Shown in pieces: positions 36,251-44,679 of a stretch of DNA of 64,000 bases (within the stretch, counting starts at the first letter, position 1; the number at the start of each line of letters is the position of its first letter). The notes beneath the pieces were generated by a model. It ran no database searches, was not told the origin of the DNA, and saw only the letters and a list, made by a program, of their open reading frames with translations. Both the position numbers and the translations under genes were made by a program. Origin of the DNA: SR-FBR-E99 sp963732365 (lineage in GTDB: Bacteria > Bacteroidota > Bacteroidia > Bacteroidales > VadinHA17); assembly GCA_963732365.1 (NCBI GenBank), contig CAVSZC010000007.1, positions 480,893-544,892 of the forward strand, given 5' to 3'.

Positions 36251-38662
36251 ATGAAGAATGCACTTTTAATACCAGCCCTTGCCTCAGTTGCCATTGGCTG
36301 TACGCAGCAATCACCAGGGAAACCTCAGTCACAGGCATCTGATGTACCATTCAAGGGAACCATTAACCTGGATGTCCGTGAATCTGTTGCTGATTGGACT
36401 CCTTTCTTACCCAAGAGGGCACCCGAAGGATCGCCGAATGTTCTGTTTGTTCTGTACGATGATACAGGCCTTGCAGCATGGTCGCCTTATGGCGGCAGGA
36501 TCAATATGCCGACTTTGGACAGACTGGCAGCAAACGGACTGATGTACACACAATGGCATACAACAGCACTTTCCTCACCAACACGCTCAACCTTACTTAC
36601 CGGGAGAAACCATCACCTGAACGGAATGGCAGCGATAACCGAGGGTGCAAATGGATTCCCCGGTGCAAGCGGATATCTTCCTGAACAATGTGCAACAATA
36701 GGACAGGTTCTTCAGGATAATGGATGGAGCACCTTCTGGATAGGCAAAAACCATAACGTACCTGAACAGGATGTCGCTTCAGGTGCAAGCAGAAAATACT
36801 GGCCTCTCCAGCAAGGTTTCGACAGGTTTTATGGATTCCTTGGAGGAGAAACAAATCAGTGGTATCCAGACCTGGTGGAAGATAACCGTTTCATCGAGGC
36901 TCCCTATGGACCTGAAGAAGGATATCACCTGTCAAAAGATCTTGCCGACCAGGCAATAAAGATGATTAGGGATCAGAAAGCCACCAACCCCTCAAGACCC
37001 TGGTATATGTGGTATTGCCCCGGAGCTAACCATGCTCCCCACCACGCTCCACAGGAGTATATTGACAAGTATAAAGGTAAATTTGATGATGGTTATGATG
37101 CCTATCGTGAATGGGTACTCGCACAGATGATTGAAAAGGGAGTTATGCCGAACGGGACAAAACTCACTCCGCTGAATCCTATGCCTGAAAATATGGCCAA
37201 TCCTGCTGACTATGTCCGCCCATGGGAAACACTTAATGCCGATGAAAAGAAGCTCTTCTCACGCCTTGCCGAGGTTTATGCTGGTTTTTCAGAGTATACG
37301 GATGTTCAGGTAGGAAGGATAATAGACTATCTTGAACAGACAGGCCAGCTCGAGAACACAGTGGTTATTTATGCAGCTGATAACGGTGCTTCAGGTGAGG
37401 GCACTCCAAATGGTTCTGTGAATGAAAACAAATTCTTTAATGGCTATCCTGATGACCTTGCCGAAAATATGAAGTATATCGATAAACTGGGTGGCCCTGA
37501 TACTTATGAGCATTTCCCGACCGGGTGGGCAGCTGCATTCTCAACACCTTTTCAGATGTTTAAAAGATATGCCAACCTGGCAGGTGGTACCTGTGATCCC
37601 CTTGTAATCTCCTGGACTAAAGGTATCAAGGCACGTGGAGAGATAAGAAACCAGTATCATCATTCAACTGATATAGTGCCTACAATTCTTGAGATTTGCG
37701 GTCTTCAAATGCCTGAAGTCTATCGTGGAATTGAGCAATACCCATTATCAGGAGTGTCAATGAAATATACTTTTGAGGCAGCCCCTGATGCACCCACACA
37801 GAAGAAGGTACAGTACTATGCCATGCTTGGAACAAGGGCGATATGGGAAGATGGATGGAAAGCTGTAGCTGTTCATTCGCCTATAAGCGGAAAAGGAAAT
37901 TTTGATAAAGATCAGTGGCAGTTATATAATGTGAATGAGGACAGATCAGAATCAACCGATCTGGCAAAGGAGAATCCTGAAAAACTTAAACATCTTGTTG
38001 ATTTGTGGTTCTCAGAAGCTGAGAAAAACAATGTACTTCCTATCGATGACCGGAGTGCTCTTGAGCAATTAAATATCGAGCGACCAACTTCTGAACCTGC
38101 AAAAGAAAGATATATTTATTATCCTGAGACTGCCCCTGTCCCTGAAGGCGTGGCAGTCAATGTTCGAAACAGGTCATACAAAATACTTGCAGGAATTGAT
38201 ATTACTGATCCCACTGTCTCGGGTGTAATCTTTGCACATGGTTCAAGATTTGGAGGACACTCACTATTCATTAAGGATAAAAAGTTGTACTATGCCTACA
38301 ATTTCCTTGGGATTACAGAACAGAAGCTGGTCTCAGGTATACTTACTCCAGGGAAACATACATTTGGTGTTGAGTTCATCAGGGAAAAGGCAGGAGAACA
38401 TAATGAATCACTTGGGCAAGCAAAACTGTATATTGACGACAAGGTTGTAGCAGAAGGCCCCTGGAAAACACAGCCCGGTAAATTTACCCTTTCAGGTGAC
38501 GGTCTGTGTGTAGGATTTGACAGCGGTGATGCTGTAAGTAAGGAATACAAAACTCCCGGAACTTTCAGGGGAGGGGTGATCGAATTCGTTGGAATCACTG
38601 TTGAAAAGGCTGCATATGCTGATCTGGAACAGGAAGCCCGACGGGCTTTGATGAAGAATTAA
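36251..38662 (+). CDS. arylsulfatase lipoprotein, serine-type active site
   Basis: The 803-residue sulfatase has a lipoprotein signal (lipobox VAIGC, Cys17). Metal ligands are in LYDDTG (residues 69-74). The sulfatase signature is SSPTRSTLLTGR, beginning at Ser108. The formylglycine position is therefore Ser instead of Cys, with Pro110 and Arg112 conserved. YAADNGASGEGTPNGSVNE holds the later metal-binding Asp-Asn. The C-terminal part (about 650-800) is a beta-rich extension. Serine-type sulfatases need a radical-SAM (anSME/AtsB-like) activator, and none is in this window. The gene is bracketed by the two 182-nt direct repeats, and an OM protein gene follows. Confidence 0.92.
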   Translation: MKNALLIPALASVAIGCTQQSPGKPQSQASDVPFKGTINLDVRESVADWTPFLPKRAPEGSPNVLFVLYDDTGLAAWSPYGGRINMPTLDRLAANGLMYTQWHTTALSSPTRSTLLTGRNHHLNGMAAITEGANGFPGASGYLPEQCATIGQVLQDNGWSTFWIGKNHNVPEQDVASGASRKYWPLQQGFDRFYGFLGGETNQWYPDLVEDNRFIEAPYGPEEGYHLSKDLADQAIKMIRDQKATNPSRPWYMWYCPGANHAPHHAPQEYIDKYKGKFDDGYDAYREWVLAQMIEKGVMPNGTKLTPLNPMPENMANPADYVRPWETLNADEKKLFSRLAEVYAGFSEYTDVQVGRIIDYLEQTGQLENTVVIYAADNGASGEGTPNGSVNENKFFNGYPDDLAENMKYIDKLGGPDTYEHFPTGWAAAFSTPFQMFKRYANLAGGTCDPLVISWTKGIKARGEIRNQYHHSTDIVPTILEICGLQMPEVYRGIEQYPLSGVSMKYTFEAAPDAPTQKKVQYYAMLGTRAIWEDGWKAVAVHSPISGKGNFDKDQWQLYNVNEDRSESTDLAKENPEKLKHLVDLWFSEAEKNNVLPIDDRSALEQLNIERPTSEPAKERYIYYPETAPVPEGVAVNVRNRSYKILAGIDITDPTVSGVIFAHGSRFGGHSLFIKDKKLYYAYNFLGITEQKLVSGILTPGKHTFGVEFIREKAGEHNESLGQAKLYIDDKVVAEGPWKTQPGKFTLSGDGLCVGFDSGDAVSKEYKTPGTFRGGVIEFVGITVEKAAYADLEQEARRALMKN

Positions 38663-38721
38663 AGACACATGGAGACAGAATAATAGCTCGTACAATACCG
38701 CAAAGATTCTTCAATTAAAGG

Positions 38722-38754
38722 AACAGTGGCCATCGAAAAGGTGGCCATTGTTTT
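38722..38754 (+). terminator. terminator after the arylsulfatase gene
   Basis: ACAGTGGCCA pairs with TGGCCATTGT around TCGAAAAGG and is followed by TTTT, about 60 nt after the sulfatase stop. Confidence 0.7.
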
Positions 38755-38825
38755 AAGCATCAAGCAGTAAGTAATCGAACGGTTTTTTGATATTCTAAAC
38801 TCAGGGAGGATCACTGGTTGCAACT

Positions 38826-39007
38826 CTGTCAAAAAACTCTGACAGGCCACCCCCATGGGGTTAAAGATTTAATTCTTACCTCAATTCTACAAACAGTAAG
38901 CTCCTATGGAGCTGGCTGCCGGATAGCGGTTTACTGTTTGTAGCAATAATGATCATTAATATTTATCAGGTCCTCCAGCTGTCGGGCAGGCGGATAAAAG
39001 TTGCAAC
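38826..39007. repeat. 182-nt direct repeat, right copy (B)
   Basis: Matches copy A in the same orientation over the full length, with the same hairpins, including the CTACAAACAGTAAG...TTACTGTTTGTAG arms. It ends GTCGGGCAGGCGGATAAAAGTTGCAAC. Just before it is GGATCACTGGTTGCAACTC, whose core GGTTGCAAC mirrors the 3' end. That pre-block recurs at about 44530. The rest of the 38663-39156 gap holds a terminator and a promoter. Confidence 0.88.
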
Positions 39008-39101
39008 TTTTTCATCTACATTTTGATGTCAGTCAAAGAAATCGCAGATAGTAAGCAAGGTCCATTCTAGTCTTTCGATTAATTTGCCCGGATTTTATTA
39101 A

Positions 39102-39132
39102 TTGACAAATTAGGCGGAATACATTAACTTGG
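39102..39132 (+). promoter_or_regulatory. probable promoter of the 39157 OM protein gene
   Basis: TTG at 39102-39104, a 20-nt spacer and TAACTTGG at 39125-39132 (one mismatch to TAnnTTTG), 25 nt before the ATG. Confidence 0.55.
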
Positions 39133-39156
39133 TATTGAAGATTCAAGATTATATAG

Positions 39157-39972
39157 ATGAGGAAGTTAATTCTTCTGTTTATTGTTCTGCATTATGCCTG
39201 CCTTGTGAATGGTCAAACTTCACCCGATACAGTTTTGACAGTACAGAATGTTCCCAAAGGAGATGACCCTTCAGAATTCTTAACAAGAATTGAAGTCTTT
39301 AATGAATTGCAGTACCATAACACAGAAGATCTTTTTTATAACAAAACCATCCTGAGAACTAATGTGAAGATCGGAAAACGATTCACCACACGTGTGGACC
39401 TGCCGTTTGTATATAATTCTGCCCCATCTGACGGTAACTATCGGAATTCCGGTCTCGGTGATATTTCATTTCGCTTACTTGGCTTTAAATTTATTGAAAA
39501 TCCCATATCTGCCATCACAGCTTCTATCGAGATCAGTCTGAATACCGCTGAGTCACCAATTCTTGGTACAGGTAAAAACATGCTCATCCCCATGATTTCT
39601 TATACCAGAAAAATACCTGGTGAAAGGATGATTCTAGCAATGATAATACAGCAGGTAAATTCTGTGAGTGGTGATGTAGCACGAGAAGATGTCAGTTACT
39701 CAAAATTGGAGGTTATAGGCATCAAAGTATGGTCAAGGAGATTCTGGACTTTAGTAGCACCGGAATGGTATTTCGACTACATCAATGGCGGAGTATCGAT
39801 GAATCTAAGGACAAGATTTATTTATGCGCCAACACCCAGAATAAATGTCTGGACAACACCCAGTGTTGGCATCTTTGGGGATTTTATAGCCCGATATCAA
39901 TGGAGTGCAGAAATTGGTTGCCGTTATTACTTGTTTAAAGAGGGGAATTATAAGAAGGAGCCCGGAAAATAA
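39157..39972 (+). CDS. outer-membrane protein, transporter-like beta-barrel
   Basis: The 271-residue protein has a signal peptide (RKLILLFIVLHYACLVNGQ). A barrel-like series of amphipathic strands follows, e.g. RIEVFNELQYHN, RTNVKIGKRFTTRVDLPFVYN, GLGDISFRLLGFKF and SAITASIEISLNT, ending with an aromatic strand WSAEIGCRYYLF. The GLGDISFRLL pattern resembles the phenol-degradation MetA-like family of OM proteins. Its substrate is unknown. It sits downstream of the arylsulfatase, outside the right direct repeat, and has its own promoter. Confidence 0.65.
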   Translation: MRKLILLFIVLHYACLVNGQTSPDTVLTVQNVPKGDDPSEFLTRIEVFNELQYHNTEDLFYNKTILRTNVKIGKRFTTRVDLPFVYNSAPSDGNYRNSGLGDISFRLLGFKFIENPISAITASIEISLNTAESPILGTGKNMLIPMISYTRKIPGERMILAMIIQQVNSVSGDVAREDVSYSKLEVIGIKVWSRRFWTLVAPEWYFDYINGGVSMNLRTRFIYAPTPRINVWTTPSVGIFGDFIARYQWSAEIGCRYYLFKEGNYKKEPGK

Positions 39973-40148
39973 CGCTAACGTGTTTGATACTGTATCTTTA
40001 TTCCTCGAACACTGCCTCAATCTTTCCTGATTTAATTGCCTTCAGGAATAATGCATGATCCTTTTCGTTCTGATCAGCATAAGCAAACGAGGGTTTAATC
40101 GTTTATAAACTAAATATAAGGCGATACTTGATGCTAATATAAGAAAAA

Positions 40149-40302
40149 AGTGTGAGCGTATGAGCGGGAGCGAGAACCGAACCCCGACATGTCGGGGTGA
40201 GCTCGACGAACGCAGTGAGTCAAAAAGGAGAGGAGTGTGCTCGCTCTTTTTCAGTACCCCGAACCCGCCAGTTGGCGGGCAGGCGGACAAAAGTTGCAAC
40301 CA
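40149..40302. repeat. modular intergenic repeat, copy R2
   Basis: Starts with GTGTGAGCGTATGAGCGGGAG. It has the perfect palindrome CCCCGACATGTCGGGG (40182-40197), then GAGCTCGACGAACGCAGTGA, GAGTGTGCTCGCTCTTTTTC, AGTACCCCGAACC and the CCCGCCAGTTGGCGGG hairpin. It ends CAGGCGGACAAAAGTTGCAA. It occupies part of the 715-nt gap before the kinase gene. The rest of the gap is AT-rich with one good promoter. Confidence 0.85.
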
Positions 40303-40474
40303 GTCTGAAACCTGCTCTTTTAATTTATCCTTACCCTAATCTCTTTTTGTGGGTCACTTAATCCTTAACAGACAGATTACTAAGACCGCTTTGGAATTCG
40401 ACCTGTAAAACCGCAGCTAAAATTTAACTATCCTTCCTGTAACATTTTTACTAACTCTTTTCAATTAAAAAAAC

Positions 40475-40505
40475 TTGACTTCGGATTAGTAAATGGCTAA
40501 CTTTG
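40475..40505 (+). promoter_or_regulatory. strong Bacteroidota promoter upstream of the hybrid kinase
   Basis: TTG at 40475-40477, a 20-nt spacer and a perfect TAACTTTG at 40498-40505. It starts TTGACTTCGG like the promoter at 20801. The kinase start is about 180-210 nt downstream, leaving a long 5' leader. Confidence 0.75.
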
Positions 40506-40718
40506 TTTATTAAGACACTGCTTATTAATACGTTTAGTACTTCCTGCGGATAGATCAGTCTTTTTAAAAATAAAATTATCACCTGTTTGATTTCATTCTA
40601 ATGTAATAGTTCACAAGTACTAAATTCATTTACAATACCTTTCTATAAAATTGGAGAACAAATATTTGCATATAGTTAGAGCTGTTTAATGCTTTTTTTC
40701 AAATTCAACTTAATCAGT

Positions 40719-42920
40719 ATGCAAAAGAAAGGATCATTTAGATTGAATTTATGGCTGGAAAAGAAGTTATCTTATCCGGGTTGCACCGACAGGCAGCTTC
40801 AGGGCAATATAACCGTATTTTATAACCATATTTTTCTCGCAATAGCCCCGATAATAGTGTTTCTGATTCCCTTATTGTTTTTTGCACCGCAGGCTACCAT
40901 TTTTATTTATTATATGATAGCAATCGGTGGTCTGTACACATTATCACTTTTACTGCAGCTTTTGTTTCCTAGCCACTATATGGTTACACATCTTTGTATA
41001 AGCATATCGATGTACCTGATATTCTTTTATGCTATGATCCGGTTAGGAGGGATACCCACCTCGGGAGGCCTCATATTTGCGGGAATTGCCAATGTTTTTG
41101 CTACTGTTCCGCGGCAAAGAATCTGGTTTCCAATTTCGATGTTTTCTCTTTTTTGTGTAATGGTCCTTCTCCTCGTGGTCCTGAAACCATGGCTGCATGT
41201 TCCTGAGCAGATGACTCCCGAATTAAACTCCACCTTGTTTGCAGCAATGGGCATTGCCCTTACAGGTAGTGCACTTGGTTTTGTACTCCAGTTTATCAGG
41301 CAGCAGCGAAAACTTGATGAGGTAGAGGCCCAACATTTAAAAGAAATAAATGAATTCAAAGATCGGTTTTTTACAAATGTCACCCATGAATTCCGTACGC
41401 CACTGACTATTATAAAGGGTATGGCCGATCTGGTTATGGTTCAGCCTCAACAATGGATGGAACCCGGCCTCCAGAAGATAAAAACCAACAGCGACATCCT
41501 CCTGCGGCTGGTGAACCAGATGCTCACCCTGGCGAAAGCCGAAGCAGGCGCCATATCTGTTAACCTCATCAAAAGAGATGTAAAAAAGTACCTGGCCTAC
41601 CTGGTGGAACAGTTCAGTTCGGAAGCTCACAGAAGGAAAATAGATTTGAGATTTACCTCTTCAGGAGAACCATTCGAAATGGATTTTGATCCTGAAAAAC
41701 TGATGCACATTATTACCAACCTGGTTTTCAATGCTCTGAAGTACACTCCTGAGGGCGGCCGGGTTGAAATTACAACAGGTGTTACGGATAATGGAAAAAT
41801 GTTCTCGGTCCAGGTCAAAGACACAGGCATCGGGATTGAAAAAGAATATCTGGACCATCTGTTCGACCGTTTTTACAGGGTAGAACACCAGTTATCTCCC
41901 GGAGGTACGGGTATTGGACTGGCCCTTACAAAAGAAATGGTGCAATTGCTGCAAGGGACAATTTCTGTGGTTAGCATTAAGGGTGAGGGTTCTGAATTTA
42001 CGGTTCTCCTGCCCATCACCCGTAATGCACCTTTGGCTGGTTCCCCGGAAGCGGCAGATTTGGTCTTAGTCCCAGATGATCAATACGAAAAGGCCAGTTT
42101 TCCCGGAGAAGCTCTTTTTCCGCACCAATCTCCCGAAGAGTTACTTTCCGTCGCAGCAGCCGGTCCTGCTAAACTGCCTCTGCTATTGATCGTAGAAGAT
42201 AGTTCAGATGTTGTCATGTACCTGCAGGCTATTCTCAGATATGAATACAGGATAGAGGTAGCCGGAAACGGAAGAATTGGTCTTGAAAAGGCCCTGGAGA
42301 TCATACCGGATATTATACTTAGCGATGTAATGATGCCCGTCATGGACGGGATTGAGCTGCTGGAAAAAGTAAAGAATGACATCCTCACCAGCCATATCCC
42401 TGTTGTGATGCTGACGGCAAAGGCTGACATTGACTCCCGGCTGGCCGGACTGGAAAGAGGGGCTGATGCCTACCTGTCCAAACCTGTTGATGAAAGAGAG
42501 CTTCATGTCCAGTTGAAAAACCTGGTGGATCTCAGAAAAAAACTGTACGAACGATATACATCACTTAAGAAATTTCCGGAGACCTCCGATACAACCATAA
42601 AAAAAGAGGATGAGTTCATGATAAAAGTGAAGAAGGTTCTGGAAATCAATCTTCAGGATGATGAATTCGGGATTTCTAAACTCTGCAGTGAACTGGCTGT
42701 CAGTCAATCCCAGCTTTACAAGAAATTTAAATCCCTGAGTAATATTACCATAGCCGACTATTTTAAGTTATTAAGGCTGGATAAAGCAAGAGAATTGCTT
42801 TTAACAACCAGCCTTAATGTCACAGAAGTGGCCTATTCCTCAGGATTTAAGAGCCTTTCTTACTTCAGTCGTGAGTTTGCCCACAAATTTGGGAAACCAC
42901 CAAGTGAATTCCGGAAATAA
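40719..42920 (+). CDS. hybrid sensor histidine kinase/response regulator with AraC-type DNA-binding domain
   Basis: The open frame begins at 40689, but MQKKGSFRLNLW at 40719 is also a good start (about 733 aa). About six membrane helices (roughly residues 35-200) form the sensor. HisKA follows with FFTNVTHEFRTPLT (phospho-His), then HATPase (NLVFNALKYTPEGG, DTGIGIEKE, GGTGIGLAL), a receiver (LLIVEDSSD and ILSDVMMPVMDG with the phospho-Asp), and a C-terminal AraC HTH pair (FGISKLCSELAVSQSQLYKKF and NVTEVAYSSGFKSLSYFSREF). It is a one-protein two-component system. It has a membrane sensor, unlike the periplasmic beta-propeller HTCS types. It may control the nearby sulfatase or phosphoesterase genes, by position only. 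Confidence 0.93.
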   Translation: MQKKGSFRLNLWLEKKLSYPGCTDRQLQGNITVFYNHIFLAIAPIIVFLIPLLFFAPQATIFIYYMIAIGGLYTLSLLLQLLFPSHYMVTHLCISISMYLIFFYAMIRLGGIPTSGGLIFAGIANVFATVPRQRIWFPISMFSLFCVMVLLLVVLKPWLHVPEQMTPELNSTLFAAMGIALTGSALGFVLQFIRQQRKLDEVEAQHLKEINEFKDRFFTNVTHEFRTPLTIIKGMADLVMVQPQQWMEPGLQKIKTNSDILLRLVNQMLTLAKAEAGAISVNLIKRDVKKYLAYLVEQFSSEAHRRKIDLRFTSSGEPFEMDFDPEKLMHIITNLVFNALKYTPEGGRVEITTGVTDNGKMFSVQVKDTGIGIEKEYLDHLFDRFYRVEHQLSPGGTGIGLALTKEMVQLLQGTISVVSIKGEGSEFTVLLPITRNAPLAGSPEAADLVLVPDDQYEKASFPGEALFPHQSPEELLSVAAAGPAKLPLLLIVEDSSDVVMYLQAILRYEYRIEVAGNGRIGLEKALEIIPDIILSDVMMPVMDGIELLEKVKNDILTSHIPVVMLTAKADIDSRLAGLERGADAYLSKPVDERELHVQLKNLVDLRKKLYERYTSLKKFPETSDTTIKKEDEFMIKVKKVLEINLQDDEFGISKLCSELAVSQSQLYKKFKSLSNITIADYFKLLRLDKARELLLTTSLNVTEVAYSSGFKSLSYFSREFAHKFGKPPSEFRK

Positions 42921-43018
42921 CTGTCCCTTTCACCTGACAGCAACTTACACAAAGCACATGTGAGGTTTACAGTAAACTTTTAGAGGCTGTGAGTAAAATG
43001 TATTATTTACCACTGGTT

Positions 43019-43026
43019 TAACTTTG
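43019..43026 (+). promoter_or_regulatory. -7 box before the metallophosphoesterase
   Basis: TAACTTTG is an exact TAnnTTTG, 39 nt before the ATG at 43066. No TTG is seen 19-21 nt upstream. Confidence 0.5.
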
Positions 43027-43065
43027 ATAATAATCTAATGATGGTTCAAATTAAAACCTTTAATT

Positions 43066-44412
43066 ATGAAAAAGTTAGAGTATTTTCTTTTGGTCATGAT
43101 CGTCATTTGTGCTTCCTGCGCAAAAGATCAGTGGTTCGATCCTCCCCCCAAGGGCCCGGGCATTAATAATAGCCCGTACAATTTGATTTGTCCGAAAATC
43201 AAAATTACTGTGGTTTCAGACATTCATTACCTTGATCCAAAACTGATGCCTGAGGATGTCAGTAATCAGGATTTCCAGGTAGTAATGGCCGGTGACCGTA
43301 AGATTGTCGAGCTTAGTGATCCGATTTTCAAAAGAGTGGTGGATGAAGTCTGTAATGAAAGGCCTGATATCATGCTGATCCCTGGTGATTTAACATTCAA
43401 CGGGGAGCTCTATAGCCACGAAGCCATGAGTGAATTCCTGGAGCAGATTGAGAATCATGGCATCAGAGTATTTGTCATTCCGGGCAACAATGACATCTGG
43501 AGCTCTGAGGCAATGGACTACAGCAAGATACCTGCAGTAATTGCAGACAATATCAATCCTGAGCAATTTGTAGAAAAATATAAAAACTTCGGGTACATTG
43601 GTAGTGAGGTTGTATGCAGGGATGAAAACTCGCTAAGCTATATCTGTCAGCCTTTCAGTCATTTATGGATCTTGGGATTGGATGTCTGCCAGTATTCAGA
43701 ACTGAATGGCGAAACTAAGGTAAGTGGAGTCCTAAATCCTTCAACCCTCGCCTGGGTACAGGACTGGATGAAAGTAGCGAAGGAGAATAACATAACTGTC
43801 CTGGCAATGATGCACTATGGTGTAGTTGAGCATTATGCGGGTCAGAATATTCTGGAAGCCCTGGTTAATAAGTCAGAGTATCCAAAGATTGCAGATGATC
43901 TGATGAATGCAGGCGTGAAGCTTATATTTACAGGTCATTATCATGCAAACGATATTGTAGAATTTACTGATGAGGAAAACACTTTGTATGATATACAAAC
44001 CGGCTCGCTGGTGACACCGCCATATTCTTACAGGATATTGAGTCTTGATGACAATTTTATCAAAGTTGATACAAGGCGGGTGACAGATGTTGAAACTGAT
44101 ATTACCGGTGATATGGATTTTTTGACATATTCAGATGTAAACCTTACCGACCGCCTGAATGGCTTTTTTATCAAGTACGGTTCTGGCATACGGTATGTAT
44201 TTGGAATTCCCAAAGCAGATTACCCTTCTGTGGTTCCATTTTTAATAAACGGATATAAAGCATATTTAGCCGGAGATGAGAAGCTTGATGATGAAGAGAG
44301 CAACAGCATAGATATACTTGGACAAAGTGTTCCTTCAGCTCTGCCTTTGCTGAACATATTTTGGACAGACCTGCCCCCTTGCGACAATAACATTCACATT
44401 AAATTAAAATAA
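43066..44412 (+). CDS. metallophosphoesterase lipoprotein
   Basis: The 448-residue protein has a lipoprotein signal (VIVICASC, Cys near 18). It carries the calcineurin-like two-metal site: SDIHYLD (D-x-H), GDLTFNG, PGNNDIW (the usual GNHD reads GNND), MHYG and TGHYHAND. The middle of the protein is complete, and a C-terminal region of about 120 residues follows the phosphoesterase fold. It is probably a periplasmic or surface-anchored phosphodiesterase or phosphatase with unknown substrate. The His to Asn change in the GNHD box is unusual and could alter activity. A clear terminator follows. Confidence 0.88.
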   Translation: MKKLEYFLLVMIVICASCAKDQWFDPPPKGPGINNSPYNLICPKIKITVVSDIHYLDPKLMPEDVSNQDFQVVMAGDRKIVELSDPIFKRVVDEVCNERPDIMLIPGDLTFNGELYSHEAMSEFLEQIENHGIRVFVIPGNNDIWSSEAMDYSKIPAVIADNINPEQFVEKYKNFGYIGSEVVCRDENSLSYICQPFSHLWILGLDVCQYSELNGETKVSGVLNPSTLAWVQDWMKVAKENNITVLAMMHYGVVEHYAGQNILEALVNKSEYPKIADDLMNAGVKLIFTGHYHANDIVEFTDEENTLYDIQTGSLVTPPYSYRILSLDDNFIKVDTRRVTDVETDITGDMDFLTYSDVNLTDRLNGFFIKYGSGIRYVFGIPKADYPSVVPFLINGYKAYLAGDEKLDDEESNSIDILGQSVPSALPLLNIFWTDLPPCDNNIHIKLK

Positions 44413-44437
44413 AACAGAGCATTTTCAGAGGTTCGAA

Positions 44438-44467
44438 AAAAAAGAGGTCGGAAATGACCTCTTTTTT
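44438..44467 (+). terminator. intrinsic terminator after the phosphoesterase gene
   Basis: AAAAGAGGTC pairs with GACCTCTTTT around GGAAAT and is followed by further T residues, 26 nt after the stop. Confidence 0.9.
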
Positions 44468-44527
44468 CATCTGCACAATGAATTATGAAAGCATATAGAA
44501 ATAAACCTCATGTAAATGCGCATTAAA

Positions 44528-44600
44528 TAGGATCCCTGGTTGCAACTCAATCGGCTAATTCATTTTCAGAATTTAAACGTTGCAGCCTGCTGAAGTAGCA
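44528..44600. repeat. remnant of the GGTTGCAAC-containing repeat
   Basis: GGATCCCTGGTTGCAACTC closely matches the block just before direct repeat B (GGATCACTGGTTGCAACTC). AACGTTGCAGCCTG about 45 nt later resembles the 3' end. It is probably a degraded or short family member. Confidence 0.45.
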
Positions 44601-44679
44601 TCTTATGATGTGGTTCTCAAAGGTAAATACAGGTTATATGATCATGTACATGAGAAGATCAGGGTATCAAACGTACTCC

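Noticed and set aside
35945..39007. Insertion sequence or composite transposon around the sulfatase
   Set aside because: No transposase is encoded and the repeats are too short for an IS; target duplications were not recognised. Kept only as a repeat-flanked cassette.
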